Source of the DNA: Balanoglossus misakiensis
Lineage: Eukaryota; Hemichordata
DNA: 64,000 nucleotides
Direction: 5' to 3'
NCBI GenBank assembly: GCA_040954595.2
Contig: CM082596.2
Location: forward strand, 4,092,001 to 4,156,000
In this document: positions 49,233 through 63,671 of the stretch, one piece after another
Layout of the letters: the number at the start of each line of letters is the position of its first letter
Position numbering within the stretch: the stretch's first letter is position 1
Made by a program: the position numbers and the translations under genes
Notes under the pieces: generated by a model
Databases searched by the model: none
What the model was told of the DNA's origin: nothing
The model's input: only the letters and a program-made list of their open reading frames with translations

Positions 49233-52200
49233 TTCAACTCAACCTTCCAATATGAAAAATGCGATTTACACCTGATGACGCATCTCAAATTTCAAGAGTA
49301 GGAACTGCCTCATTGATACTGTGACTGGATTGATTGAAATTTCTGCTCTAATTCCATGTTAACAAACACACACTGAAAGATGGCACCGTGCCTGTACAAT
49401 GCAGAAATTCAATTTGGCCTGGCAATCAGTTCAATCTGGGACAAAAATCAACAGAATTGTCGCCCATCTATCAGAAACACCTGTCAACTACAGGCAGTGA
49501 ATGCAAGTGCTCTAATGTCAGCAGATGATGCCCTCTTGTGAATTGTAAAAACACTCCTCTCATCTGGAAACAGATTGGTTTGAGGTTCTGAATCACAAAA
49601 CAGGTTGAACTTTTTTCCATCCTGAACAATTACAGAAAACTCAAGCCTACCCAGAAAAAAATGCTCCCTTTGCAGTTGAGCATAGTGAAATGTCACAGCT
49701 CACTGGCTTTGCTTTACTGCAAACTGCCAGCAATAGCTTTGATGGGAGAATCTAGCCGCACCCAATCAACAATACGTGACTGTATATGTCCCCGTTCTAC
49801 CGTACACCTATACCGGTAAAGTCTTGCGGAAGTCAGAAGAAAGATGGGGTGTAGATGAACAAACGCAAAATCATCTGTCTCACTAGCTTTCCAGAAATTA
49901 TCAGGAATAGGATGAAGGGGGTGAATAACTTTAGACATCCACAGCTAAATTACGTTGAAAATTGTTTGTGACATATTTTCAAAGGGTTGCGTTGCAAGCC
50001 ACTCTACCTAGATGTGTTAGTGCGTACCTATAAAAGGAGAAAATAAATCTCTGGAGTCTGTTTTCACTTAAGCAGCACTGATTTCCACTTACTGGCGATG
50101 CTAGTCCTGCGGAGACAAGTTTTCCATCAACGCAATTGATGAAATGGAGAAAAACAGGACCCTGGTATGATGTACTTCCTTCATGCAATGAATTAATGGA
50201 GCACTCCATGCAGGCCTTTTCTGGTTGCGTCAGTTTTAATAAAGCCGTCTGAACAAGGCAGCTTGCAAAATACAATCTGCATGTGAGCGAATATATTCAT
50301 TTTCAAGTCATCTTTTGCATTTTGCAGACCCTAAGCAAAATTTCCCCTTGGATGCCAAAAACTGCATCCCTTTGCCTCACGACAACATCACCGTACCTGG
50401 TACTCAGGTGACAGATATTTTAGGATTTAAACTATTCAGGAGACTTTTCCTGGCGAGTTTTCCTCATTAGAACAAGAAATTTGAGATCTTCGCACACCGG
50501 CTCATCATTAAAAACCACAAGATATACTTTGCCCAACGAGATAAAGAATGCAAAATATGAACATAAATGCCAAGAAGATAATCATTATAGCATTTTGCCA
50601 TTGGTTAATCAGTGCAGGACATGCGACTCGATCTGTGCAGTGTGTTTGACATGTGTAAAGATATGACATTTTTCCTTAACACACTATCCAACTTCTCCAG
50701 AGATGGCTTATGAATAAGATGATAAACAGTCGTTCTTAATCAATCTTTAATCATTAATAATGTAAATTCATCAGAAAAAATGTCTCTAGATAATTTAAAC
50801 ATGTTGTCAATTCATTACTTTCTTCAGAAAACAGGGCACACAACTTAATTAAAAATTTGTTTTTCAATTTTCTCTGTGATGTTTTATTTACATTCCAAAC
50901 ATTCTCCTGTGGGGGAGTAGATAAAATGATCATGCATCAAATCAACTGTCATTTGAACAAAGCAGAAATCATGACTTTGGAGAGCTCATGACTAGGGTCA
51001 CTTGGTTCCGGAAAAGCTTACTTTCAGGTTTGTCAAAAGAAAATGTTTTTCGTCTGAATGTATCAGGCTGCATTCACGTGAACAGACAAGCTTGTACCGG
51101 TAGTACCCACCATGTCAAGTGGAGACTGACTGAAACATGCTGAAAAGCTGGCAAATGTCAGAGATGGAGAAATGATAATTTATGACAGGCATCAATGGTG
51201 AGAGCAACGCGGAGACAATCTAGTGACAGTCGGGTGTCAGACAAAGTGACAATGTCAGCAGATAAACTCCGCATTAGGGAGGAATTAAGCCGACATGTCA
51301 GATGCACGTCGCTCATCTCCTTGCATGTGGGAAGAGACTCCACTAACCGAGAGTGACATTTCAATTTGCAATTGTAAACTACGTCATATCAATGAGAAAC
51401 ACCGATAAATACCCTCATGCTGGGGGTTCGAATCGTGCAGAGACAATCTTTTGGATGTTATACCCTGTCACGGTCGATAAAAAAACTGCATTTGGATGGA
51501 TAAATTATTTACCCGCGAGACGCAAGCTTGAATCACGATCAGGATAGACGCAACAAAGCGGGAGACAGACACGACGCGAAATTAAAATAAAACTCATCCG
51601 TCTGCAATCGGCTCTAAGCTGATGAGAAATTACGAGCTCATTTACGATTTTCCATCTACGACGTAACAGCAACTGATGCGGATTTTCTTGTCAATTAAAT
51701 TTCACAGAAGGTGACTTTCAGAGCTGGCATGGCAAGCCACACTGAGCCGAACGCTTTCCGAGTTGAATTCAGAGACATTTTGAAAGGCTGCGTGTATGAC
51801 AGGGTGGTATTTATGTGCCCTGGAAATGATACAATTTGCCTGCACAGTTCTCGTCTCACATTCTGTTATACTCAAAACAGGCTGACTTGTTTTTCATTAG
51901 AATATGCTACTTAATTCTACAATTCATGATATTGACAAATAACATGCAAATTTCGACGTTTAGTCGGTTAACTTCTAATTTTCACACGAACTTGGTGTTT
52001 ATAAACCCACACACCTAATAGTTCATCTAAATCAAATTACAATAAATTGTGTCAATTTTGAATGTGTGTACTCTCTGCAAACAAAATACAACACATAACT
52101 TAGCACGTTCCCGAGTGCTTTTAATTTGATTTGTAAATATGTTAACATCAGTACATATGTATATTTGCCACGAGCAAATTTATCTGGATGAATATCAAAT

Positions 52201-55200
52201 CAGACTAAACAGTATAATATTGTCAGAAATACTTATTATAAACAGATGATATTGGTGATGATTGGTGAAACTCAATTTAATGCAGAGATTCTGAATACTG
52301 ACCTGGAATATTGTTCAGGTTGTAATTGGAGCAGATATTTTCCGAACATTGAAAATGCAAACACTTCAATTTTGCTAAGAGGTACAAGTATTAGCATAAC
52401 CATGAGTGTGTGATGTCCGTGAAACCCTTGTTTGTAACAAGCCATTCTACTCAGTACACAAAGAAAGAGATGAGATGAGATTACAACTGTGTTGACAGTT
52501 TTCCGTGCCTGTGTTCATACTTCTGAGTGAGGATGTTTGAAATGCAAATTGTCGATACTTTGTGAGGAATTAATGCAACTGAGGAAGTGAGCTATTAAAA
52601 AAATTCTGAAGTGGAATATCCGTTTCTCTCTCTGACTGTCAGCAAACATCTTTCAGGATGTGACAGATTCTACTTGACTTCAAAATAGAAGAACAATTGT
52701 TTTTTTCATACAATAAAAACATGTTCATTGCCAAAAACATTCACCATGGGATTTAAAAAGTATTGCAGCCATTATTTCAGGTGAAAATCAGCACTTAATC
52801 TCACATCATTTATTCATGCCTTTTTCACCCCAACATGTTATTTCACTTGACATCATTCGATTTTTACATACTCTCTCATCTCTATCTTTGGCTCTGCGTG
52901 CATGAAGTCAGTCTCTCTCTCTCCATCTTGACACGGTTGCCTCGTACTTCATAAATCAGTTAATGATATTAAATATGCGACAATACGTGCGAATTGCAAT
53001 GTTTCATTTTCCCGTGACACCGGAAATCACAGACGTAGCTGGCCATTACACAGTATCCTTGAACCATTAATCAGAACTGTTTACATGGTGAACCAATGCC
53101 TTGTCAACCTGCTGGGCATGTGACTGTTATTTGGAAGTTGAATAACAAAATCAATTGCAGAGAACCTGTACTTCATCTGAATGAATCATCGACTATTAAA
53201 GGCAATCAGCGAAAAAAATGTTGAAAAACAGTCGCTTCTTTCGATTTGAAACTCAACGTGGACAAAGGTCACATTTCATCCTTTGAATCCATCAATCGTC
53301 CTGGCAACCCTGCAAAATGAAATACAACCCTGTCCGTCTGAAGGAATACACATCTAGAGACTTGAAATTTTATATTTTTTACCCAGTGCATGAATTGGCA
53401 ATACTCACAATACACATCATGTACTGTTTACCCATACACATCTTGTAACATACATGTTCAGCTGATCACAGCCCTCGGCTATGCGACTGTTATCCTGAAA
53501 TCAATACTACATGTTTATCCCCTCCAAATGAGAGTATTCAAGTGACATAAAAATGGACATTTTGAAATAATCTCAGAGTCTTCAAAAAGTCCCACTGCTT
53601 GAATAATTCCAGCCAAAGCTAAAGTAAAATTATGTAGATCAAATTAATTTCTCAGGCTCCATAAAGATTCAGTGTTATCCCCGTTTTCTCAATTTCACGA
53701 CTGTTTCCAATAATGTGGTTCATCATTCGCTGATCTGGAATCTGTCGTACAATGGTGGGAAAGTCACATCTGGCTTATCATCATCAAAATCGAAATTTCT
53801 CCCTGACATCATTCTGCACCAACCACTTCAGTTTTATTAATAAAATACAATGTACATTCATGGCTACCTTATACTGAATTTTTAATACATCTGTCAACCT
53901 GGATACGGATTTTGGTTGAGGGATGAACATATCAAGCTACAACTGCTTGGTAGAATTAGACGTGAAAAACAAGAAACAGTCCTTGAAGGTGCAGGCATGT
54001 TGGCTTCTCAGTAACTCTAATTTTTGCCATAAAATAAATTGTCCTAGCATCTAACTGAGTGACTTTTTTTCTCAAAACATTTTCCTTGACCGTTATTTTA
54101 CTTTAGTACGTTATCCACTGGCCTTACAATAACCTGCGGCCTAGTTCAGTTCTCGGTTTATTTTCATTCTGCCTCAATTAAATCAATTCCTGACCTTTAC
54201 ACACATATGGACTTGGTTACTTAACAAAATCTTGAAGAAAACAAGAATGACATTGGAAAATAATCGCAGATGGCATCATGGTCGCTACATTTCTGATCAC
54301 CCGTCACTGTCAACGTGCTCAAATACATTTTAAATTTTACACTATTTTAAATTTGACATTCTCAATATTACATCAACCATCATTCCTGAAAGACTTATTC
54401 GAATTGCGCAATGGATAGATTTGTAGGGTTGGCATGGCGACCAGTACATACTCCCCAAAGTGTATATATTTTTCATATCACCAGATTTTGCTGGAAGGTC
54501 TAATCCTGCTAGAATGACTTTTGACCATTCTGAGTGACAGATAAAAACAAAACAGTACATGTACGTACTTCACAGATGTAGACATAATATCACAAGAATT
54601 TCATTAGTCTTTATACAGACTAAAATGTTTTTTTAATTCGCATATAATCCTCTTTGTCTGCATTTTTTGATCACTACAGTAACAATTTTGCATTGGGCCC
54701 ACATAAAAGCGTGGTATGCCAAATATGCCCAGGAGTTATCATTTGTGACAACATCACATCACATCATATCAGAACAAGACAGATTGTTGATAGAGTCTTT
54801 GGCAAGTACAGTACACCAGATGAAAGTTGATATCTGACAACAAAATAGCAAACGCAGAATTAATTTGTCAGGTGGGATTATGCCTGGTATTCAGGGCCAA
54901 AATTACTTGACTATTAGCATCGAATATGAACACAATAGACAGCTTCACAATGCACGAATTATCGTCGCTCACTGGTGACACTTCTGAGCACTGTAAACAC
55001 TACAACTACGGGAAATTTGACGGCATTATATAGATAAAAGAGGTTCTAGTAAGTCATAAGTGTATGAGTGACATTTTAAAAATTGGATTCCATATGAAGG
55101 AGGTCAAAGTATGCAAATGATTTTCTTGTAGTAGCAAGGAATGAGTTCCCCTCCATTTGTTACAATGCATCATGGGATATCATCTCACTGAGCTTGTACA

Positions 55201-58200
55201 CTGACTCTGCATGTCTGTAGTTACTGAAAATTTGTTGAGCTCACAAGCAGCTCTGTAGTGGTTATTTGGTTTCCAGTCATATGTTTGTATCTCATAAAAA
55301 GTATATACCAGTTGTTTTTTCAAAAATGCAGTGTTTGACATTTGCACAATGTTATTCCTAGCGCGGCCTGAAATAGCACACCTTAGCTGGGCATGTATTG
55401 CTACATGTGCATACTTGCATCTCTAGGTACAGAAGGCATGTTTGTACCAGCTAGAATATCAATACTGTCAAGTGAATACATCTTGCATCTCGCTGCACAT
55501 GGTTAATCAAATGTCTGCCGATATTATTCAGTGGATGAACACGATTGTAATCATATGGTTTATATTGAAGATAATGTACAAGCTAAAAAAGATGGTTTCA
55601 TATTAGAAACAGTTTGGCTTAAACACTGAAAACACTTTGTTTTCAAAATAACTCCTCACGCGCTGCGTTTATTAGAAACAACAATAAATTGACAGGTTTG
55701 AAGGACTATCGTTTTCTGAAAATCTCTCTCTGAGGTTTGTGCCGCCAACTTGACACTCCCCGATCCGTATCCATTCCCCATCTCGCTTGTCTTAAAATTT
55801 GACTGTTACCAGGGTCTCATCCAAAATGGCAGCCATAATACTCAATACAGATTGCCGACTGATATTCAAAATTTTATCTCCCTCTGTTTTGAAAGCCCTT
55901 TTCCTGACTAATAGGGCATCACAGCGCACTTACTAGTATTTACAAGGCCATATCGCTTCAGCCATCAAACATCCGCACATGTATGTCTGCATTATCATGT
56001 TTTCAACTCTGATACCTGTCGCAAGAAAGTTTCTACGCAGCCGCTATGTTTTCGACATTTCCCTATCTTTCTGTTAATCAAGCCGTGTGAGTGATACCGC
56101 ATAATGAAATCGCATAAAAGCTGCACTCCTCTTCAAGCTAGCAGACAGATCTCGACACACACGACTTAATCGTCCAACCGCAGTTCTTGAAACAGGCAAC
56201 ACTTCAAGTAGATTTCAAAACAAACTCTCATGCTGATTCCAATGTACACAGTGGAATACAACACAACGATTCAGTAACTATAAATTAAATGAACCATAAA
56301 TCACTTTAAATTCAAAACTACAGTCACTCAATTTCAAATTCAAAACTAGAGTCTCAAATAGTCAGATATTTTAAAGACTGTCTCAAATGCTTGCATGGCA
56401 TAATTCAGTCGTATGTAAATATACTGTAACCCCATGCAGCTTAACAATCGGAAATAAATTGTTTTCCTTCTTCTATATGACCCTGCCAATATCAGGTGAT
56501 CATGGTACACATTTAGGCTACGAACCATATTGTGAATTATTTTTAGCACCTATATGAGGTCAACTCGATCGTTTTTATAAGACTTGCAAAATTGTGTGAA
56601 AAAAATACTCGATAAAGGTCATCACATGATGGTGAATCTAAAGAGGAAAAATACCATATGAGTGTAGATTCGGACAATGACCTGTACTTGTACGATCGTC
56701 GAAAATATGAAATTTACTTTCACATACTGCACATTTTCCAAATATTTTAGGCACACTTTCGATATACACCCTGCAGGAGAGCAATTTATCTGTGTAGTGA
56801 AAGCTGAATCGCAAAATCTAGGTCAGGAGAGATTTTTTGTTGTGATTGCTAGTCTGCTGATGCAGTGCCCAGATTGTGGTTACCACAGCAACCAACAAAG
56901 GCCCAGGAGCACCATACCATGGCTGCTATTATTTTCTCAGAACGCAACATGTGTTCACGAGGTTTTATTGATGGCTGACGAGTCTCGTAGAGGCATTGGC
57001 TGACGGATCAATCGTAAACAAACAGCCAAGGAAATGAAAATCATGGAATGGAAGTTTTAAATTTGCAAGGACAAAGAAAAATTAAATCAGGTGTTGATCA
57101 TGGAGCACTGAGGAAGTGACGAGGGTCAACGGTTAAATCAATGCTGGTTTATTGTTCTGGATGGCAGAAAAGGTGACATCAATGTCTTTTTCTTTGTTTT
57201 GGACGGACTGAATACATTTCCAATTTCCCATCGGAACCCACAATTCCATTTGGACAATGTGCGACACTGCTACAAAAACATATTTGTTGACACAAGCATT
57301 TTAGAAACAAAAACAGCACATATTAGCCATGCTCTGAATATCTCAAGCAAATTAAACTACCTCATTTTACTTTTTTATTTTTGCTCGTTGGAGAGGAGAA
57401 TGGAAGACATTCAGGAAAGTCAACATCTGGCAAATAAAACTGCCCCTGAATTCTCTTCTGTTTTTATCTCTGCATACCATACGAGTTGCCGTTAATGTAC
57501 AGTGGTGGTACTTAGCACTGGCTCGATAGGCATCACAGAAACATTACCTCAGATTAAAGTAATGATAATGATATATTATAAGCTAAGTATACGCGCTGCT
57601 TTCTTCAAAATGAAAATGGTTCATATCCATCAGCAATAAGACAACACCACATTAATAATGTTGTTTTGCTGGGTTGTTAAGTTAATTAAGAAAAGATGAA
57701 AAGATGGGAGGGGTAATGTGAATTCAGTAAGCAGGCATACCGGTATATATCCTACCTCGGGCTTCACGTTGATTTTCACTACTTTCATTGTCTTGTATCG
57801 ATCCATTGATGTGAAGTTGTTTTATTTACGGAAAGTCTATTGTAGACGAACGTTGGATGTGTCGACGGAGCAGAGAGGATCGAGTTTCTGCAGATGGACA
57901 CAATTCATGGATATGTGACTGTGACGCTGAGTGTTCACAACACGTCTTCCTGTTGTTATCACAGCGAAGCGAATATCCACACAGATGCAAAAAAAGTCCA
58001 GAAACCCTAGGAAGATGAATCTGTGTTCCGACTGAATCTGATCGCAGAAGGAATCGTTTATAAAAAGACGCCAAATTCCTCAGCCAAGTACTGCCATCTG
58101 TTGTCCGGACAGAAGCACCCAGCCACCTCTTTAGTCGGTGTACAGTAACATGGTGATACATGTGATAGGCGCGGAACTGTCTTAATACACAGCAGTATGG

Positions 58201-58842
58201 CACGGATGTGATATGAGGGTTTGCTATTTTGGTCAATGTTGTCCTCAGTTACGCTCTCCACAATACAGATGGCGGACACACACAAATACACGCCAATCTC
58301 ATGAACATAAAGCGATGGTGAGCCAACCAGATAACGCCTGCCAAAGCATCGTAATACAGCAACAACACAGCAACCAGCTGTATACGTAGTAGCCCTATGT
58401 ATAATATAGACAGTTTTTCTCCCACTTAAAACCTCCCCGTTAAACCGACTCGCGCCAAGACCCCCTAGCTCTGTCAAAAGTTGTCTGTCAAATATTCGCG
58501 GAAATCCACACAGAAGGATTATACAGAAATCACATGAGAATTACACTACCTCAATTAAATTTATGGAGGTTTTTTTTCACAAATCAGCACATCAGATGGA
58601 GCAGAGATCCCACGCATTATTTATAGTAATAATTCAAGCCAGGAAATTTAAATTCTACTTTCACATGATTTTAAATAATTTATAAAGATGAACAAAATAT
58701 TCCAGCCATGATGCAATAGATAAAAAGTGACCAAGATTGTAAAAATCGTGATTTATACAGATTTTCTGTAATCATCTAGGCTGGGCGATTAACACTTTAC
58801 TCTCTAAGGATCGAATTGCAAATCTCTTTATTTCTGTCAAAT

Positions 58843-58855
58843 CACACACACACAC
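58843..58855. repeat. (CA)n microsatellite
   Basis: 13 nt of CA repeat. Confidence 0.85.
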
Positions 58856-60434
58856 TCACGGAACATATAGAATATTACATACATTTAGATAAAAAATTAA
58901 TACTATGCACATACTGTATATGTGTGTACTGAGTTTCCATACAGACAATATTCTAAAATCAGAACATTCTCAAATCAGATTTCCGTAATCAAGTATTCCA
59001 TTTTTCGGAAATACGCAATTAATTCCTAAACACCGCTAATAATTTCTTTTATGAATGATGCATTAACCCTTTCCGTGAAGTGCTAATTATTTCTATACAT
59101 ATATGTGATTTCTCTGCAAGGATTACAGCTGCCCCCATTTCCTGTTCATTCAAATCTCTAAACTCCACCAAGGTCAGCGTTGCATCCATTTCTCTACAAA
59201 GAGAACTTACCAGATTTTTCACCTGAAAATGCATGGCACAGGAAGGAAACTATGTTTGATGGGATGAATTATCTCTGAATAGACTAGTTTTCTGTTTGTA
59301 TCAATGTACCGAAAAAAAGTTTCTTGATGTGTCCTACAAAACCATAAACGGATATTTTCTGTGCTGCTGTTGAGTATTACATTTCTTTCCCCTGACATTC
59401 GGATACGTTATTAATAATCTGTATTTTTAGTCCATTTGCAGCAGCAATCTATTTCGAGCTGTGACAAGAAGATTTCATACGAGCGATTAAATGATACCAG
59501 GCTAATGGCTATCTTGTCATTAAAAAGCTTCCCTTCTCTCCATCTTGAAATGACAGTTCTCTAAATCCACAAATTATGAGTTGTTCTTTTCTAGTTTCTT
59601 CTCGAAACACAGCCATTAGTCAATTAAACAACGACATTTAGTCGATTACTCAATAATTGAAATCAGTAGAGTCATAGCACGGATGAGATATCCGATATGC
59701 AGATATCTGCGACGCACTCAGATTACAAAATATTAAAAATGGAAAGACTTTCATAGCCAATCTATTTTTTAATACAGTATACCATGTATTTTATATCAAG
59801 CCTGTTCTAGAAAAAGCAAATTGAAAAGACTATTTGCGGATTCAACCATTCTGCAAGACTGTTCCAGATCTTCGCAATTAAAAAGCAGCCGCCTCTGAAA
59901 TAACATTTTTATGCGTTTTCCCCCAATTACTTCAACTTGAGCGCATCTGTTCAGATCCACCCACCATAAAATGCAATGTCAAACACCTTTCGTCATTCGC
60001 CATTCCCCTTTTCATGTGTGCCGTGAATGCAAACATATCTGAAGGAGGTCAACAATAGCCATGTAATGCACACCTGGTAACGTTAATAAGGAAAGAAAAT
60101 CACATTGTTTTTCCTCTAAAGGCCAACACATTTTCATCTTTTTTAATTAGTGAAAGAAAACATGACAAATAAATCAAAACAACAGCTAATGCCATTTCTC
60201 TTTATTAACAGAATACAAATTTGCAATTTACAGAATATTGTTTTTACAGATCCCATGATGTAGCATGACCCATTTCAACAAAGTATTCTTCATTTCGGAT
60301 CAAATGAGTTCAAAGGATCAGGGACAGCGTGCAGAAAATCGTTACTATGATATGTAGCGCCCCCAACCCCATGCACACTATAATTTTTTTTTTTAATCTA
60401 GAAGAGGATTGTCTCATGACGGCGTACTTCTTTC

Positions 60435-60526
60435 TTAACCCTTTCACCACCATGGTTCAGTCCAAACCCATTGTTTTCTGTGGTAAGGTTGGACCTCTAC
60501 AGAGGGAACAGGGGTGAAAGGGTTAA
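60435..60526. mobile_element. TTAACCC-ended short element, copy 3 (best preserved)
   Basis: Perfect 14-bp terminal inverted repeats TTAACCCTTTCACC and GGTGAAAGGGTTAA around the core CCATGGTTCAGTCCAAACCC. 92 bp, non-coding. Confidence 0.75.
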
Positions 60527-63500
60527 TCAAGAGTACAATATCAAGGGAAACGAATACTCCAAGACTGTTGAGTAAATCTTTGTGGTGGTTTAAAATTTGG
60601 CTGCTTGGACAGTTGATGCTGTGAGACAGCATCTCAACTTTCTCAGTTGAGCGCCCCCATTAAAGAATCTTTCCCCACTTTCTTTTTATTATTGTTAGTC
60701 TTCTTTCTGCCTTGTGGTGGCGCTAAACATATTGAAACGACCAATAGCACCCAACATTATTTCCTCTTTCTCAAATGAATGGACACATCCATAAGCCTTG
60801 AATTCTGCCACTGCTGTCACTGATCGACGAATCAAACACAGCAACCTTTCAATTGCCAGTTTTTACAAGCATGATTTATACACGATCCAATCAGCTCTAG
60901 ATAAAACAAACACAAAATATGATCAATCACAAGAACAGAAGTTTTTCAGCGTCATAATTCCTTTGTTACACATAATGCCATATCACTGTGTTTTATTGGG
61001 TAATCCTATATCAATTTTCAATGTCTCGTAAAATTATTTTTGAACATTATGTCACACACCAGCCATTCCAGGACATATTCACAGTTCAGTGTTGAAAACA
61101 GAAACGGTTAAAAATTCCAAAGTATTTAATTTGCGCATACACGTACACAATCCATCAAACAGATACACATCTGCAAGCATGGCATTTAGAGGGGCACTCA
61201 CATGACCATTTTTTTCCCATTACATATTTTTCTCAAAACAACCATTCCTATTAAAAAGGAGCACCAACATAAAGTTTGCAAGGTCATGCCTATTTATTTT
61301 AGGAACAAATGAAATGCAAATCACCCTTTGTTTTTCTTGATGTGACATGACAAGACCAATTGAGCATTTCCCCTCTATCATTACTTATTTGCTCTGAGCT
61401 TCAGTAATGCTTCGAAAAGAATCTAGATTCTGTGACAGATTTCCTATCTTCCACATATAAAAAACCTTGTCAGCCAACACGTGAAGTCACAATTGACAAT
61501 TTTACAGCGACAGAAGCAAAGTCTTCCGAATTATCACCTGACGAGTGAAAAGCACAATTGAAGTCGCATATTGAGACAACTTTCGAGCAATGGAAATTTT
61601 CCATTAAGCAAGTCGGGTCAGAGCTACAAGAAAATGCTTTTATCGAATAAAACAACCTCTTTTGGATCTCGAAAGTCTGAGAGCAAACATTCAAAACGTT
61701 TAAAGACTCGTTTAGAATTTTCCCCCAAAGGCTGGTTGGTACATGTAGTCGCAATGCCCTAATTGATTGCACACAATTGCGTCCTTACTTTTGATCGAGG
61801 AAACGATAAAAACAAGAGACCAGCAGATCAAGGTTTGAGAGAAATGTATGAAATGGCGTGTAAATCGAGCCTCACAGTGTACATTTGATTTCATCGGTTC
61901 CATTTCCAAACACAAGGGTGTTGACATAACCTAAGTTGTGAGAGATGAACAAAATCATTTTGAAATGCGTACAGTATTGCCTTAGAAGCAAAGCACTCCC
62001 AACATCACAGATTTCTCTTCTGCCAAAATGTTAAAGAATAATTGTACAGAGTCGGCAATTTTTCCAACGCCGTAAAAGTCCATTTATTTTGTATGCTACA
62101 ATTGAGTGGGTAACGCTATGCAATTAGTGTGAAATGAAAACATGCTTTCATCTCTTTGAGCATTGTTCATTCCATTGAAATCAGTCACCGTCTTCTCTGG
62201 GAAGAAATATCCCCCGATTTTAAAAGGTACTTCCAAATCACAAAGTCACACACAACTGCGAATGGATGATATATCGATCAAATTATATGATGGCTTTTGC
62301 TGAAATGGATAACGATCTAATGACACAAGTATTTACGCAATTACAGAGAACCGGTGTGTGGCATTCTTTCTGATGAAACTTGTTGCTAGGATACGGCGAA
62401 GTTATCCATAATTATCAAAATGAATGTATTTTGAATCCTACTTCTGTGGTTGCTGTGCTAAAAATGACAAAGTGTTTGTTTCTTAAAACATTTTGCAACT
62501 CATGGGCCTTTAAGGTTTTGTTGCCATAAAATCTGCTTATAATTAGACATCAATTTTTATGCAGACATTTTAAGTGTTTTTACCACATATTAATTTACAC
62601 CAGCATAAAAGATATAACTTTGATTGCCTTGTTGTGTATAGAAACATACGATAGAAAACGATTACATACAGGTAACAGAGACATAATCTCCATTATACAT
62701 TTTTCATTGTAGATAGAACGGGCTGGTACTAATAGTTGTCACTTTTGCATGCACAACATCCAGATAAAACATCTTGTTTGGAGTTGAGATTGGGTAAAAT
62801 GCTGCAGCATAAGCTTTCCGGTGCGGGTACTGCATATTGTCACACCGTTCAGCCTGTGCATTTGCTAAGCCATGCAAAACTGGGAATTGGTATTATGACG
62901 CAAATTTGCCAGTCTCATCCTCCCGTAATCACAGTTGGAAAGCAATTAACTGATCAATAATTCATGCGAGATGTAAAAAACATCGACGTTTCAAAATGAA
63001 GAAGTGATTCAGAAAATCTAGCAGTGCAGAAAGGGAAATCAGGGATCAGGTTTTCTTTTATGTATTTCTTCTTTTAAATGGTGCATTGGTACACCTGTCC
63101 TTGTCTCTTACAGTACTCTCCATGATGCAGAATTTATTCAATAAGAGAATATATATTCTGATCAACTGCTGTGGATATAAAGCAGTCAGCAACTTTTTTA
63201 TGTGATGGAAAAACACAAGATGGAATATTTTCATCCGATATAGCAAAACTTTCAATACCAAGTCAAGTGACGTATGCTGGATCACTCCTGGTAACTTCAG
63301 CGTAAAACTACCAATCAAGGCTAAAAATTGATCGTGACATCAGCATGCAGCTCCTGTGATTTTCGTGGCAGGCATCAAAGAGAATTAATTTCTACATTTC
63401 TATAGCCAGGATCTCAACCTTGGCAACAGAAAGGGGGAAGGACGTCATAATTTGATTTACAAAGTCAGTTCTATATTTAGCGCAGATATGAAAAGTACAT

Positions 63501-63550
63501 GAAGGTGACCTAACTGAGTGTCAAGCACCAGCACACTAAGGCTCGATCTT

Positions 63551-63671
63551 CTACTTTTCTAGGTAACGCAGAAATGTCAATATATCTGTTCCAACAGCGA
63601 ACTCTTCAAAGGTGTCAAGCCCTTTCAGCTTACACTTCAGAATGTCTGTCTTCAATTGAAATTGTGATCGA
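63551..63671 (-). CDS. Possible last exon of an unknown minus-strand gene
   Basis: After an acceptor-like CTTGTTTCAG, an open frame of 40 codons runs to TAG, reading LKCKLKGLDTFEEFAVGTDI and ending LTFLRYLEK. Composition is protein-like (mixed charged and aromatic residues), and an AATAAA on the same strand lies about 410 nt downstream (63133-63138). No family recognised and no partner exon visible in the 330 nt left before the window edge. Could be chance. Confidence 0.3.

Larger units (their letters stand above)
49101..63550. other. Region without recognisable genes, right part
   Basis: 14 kb holding one TTAACCC-ended element and a (CA)n run. At 57.8-58.5 kb a GC- and CpG-richer patch has two overlapping minus-strand open frames of 136 and 139 codons in different frames, neither recognisable. 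Confidence 0.6.

Noticed and set aside
51421-51440. tRNA B-box-like GGTTCGAATC
   Set aside because: No A box, no acceptor stem and no cloverleaf could be formed upstream, so not a tRNA.
57826-58477. Alternative first exon of the peptidase
   Set aside because: I found no frame-compatible phase 0 donor with a plausible short N-terminal peptide; left only as an open observation.
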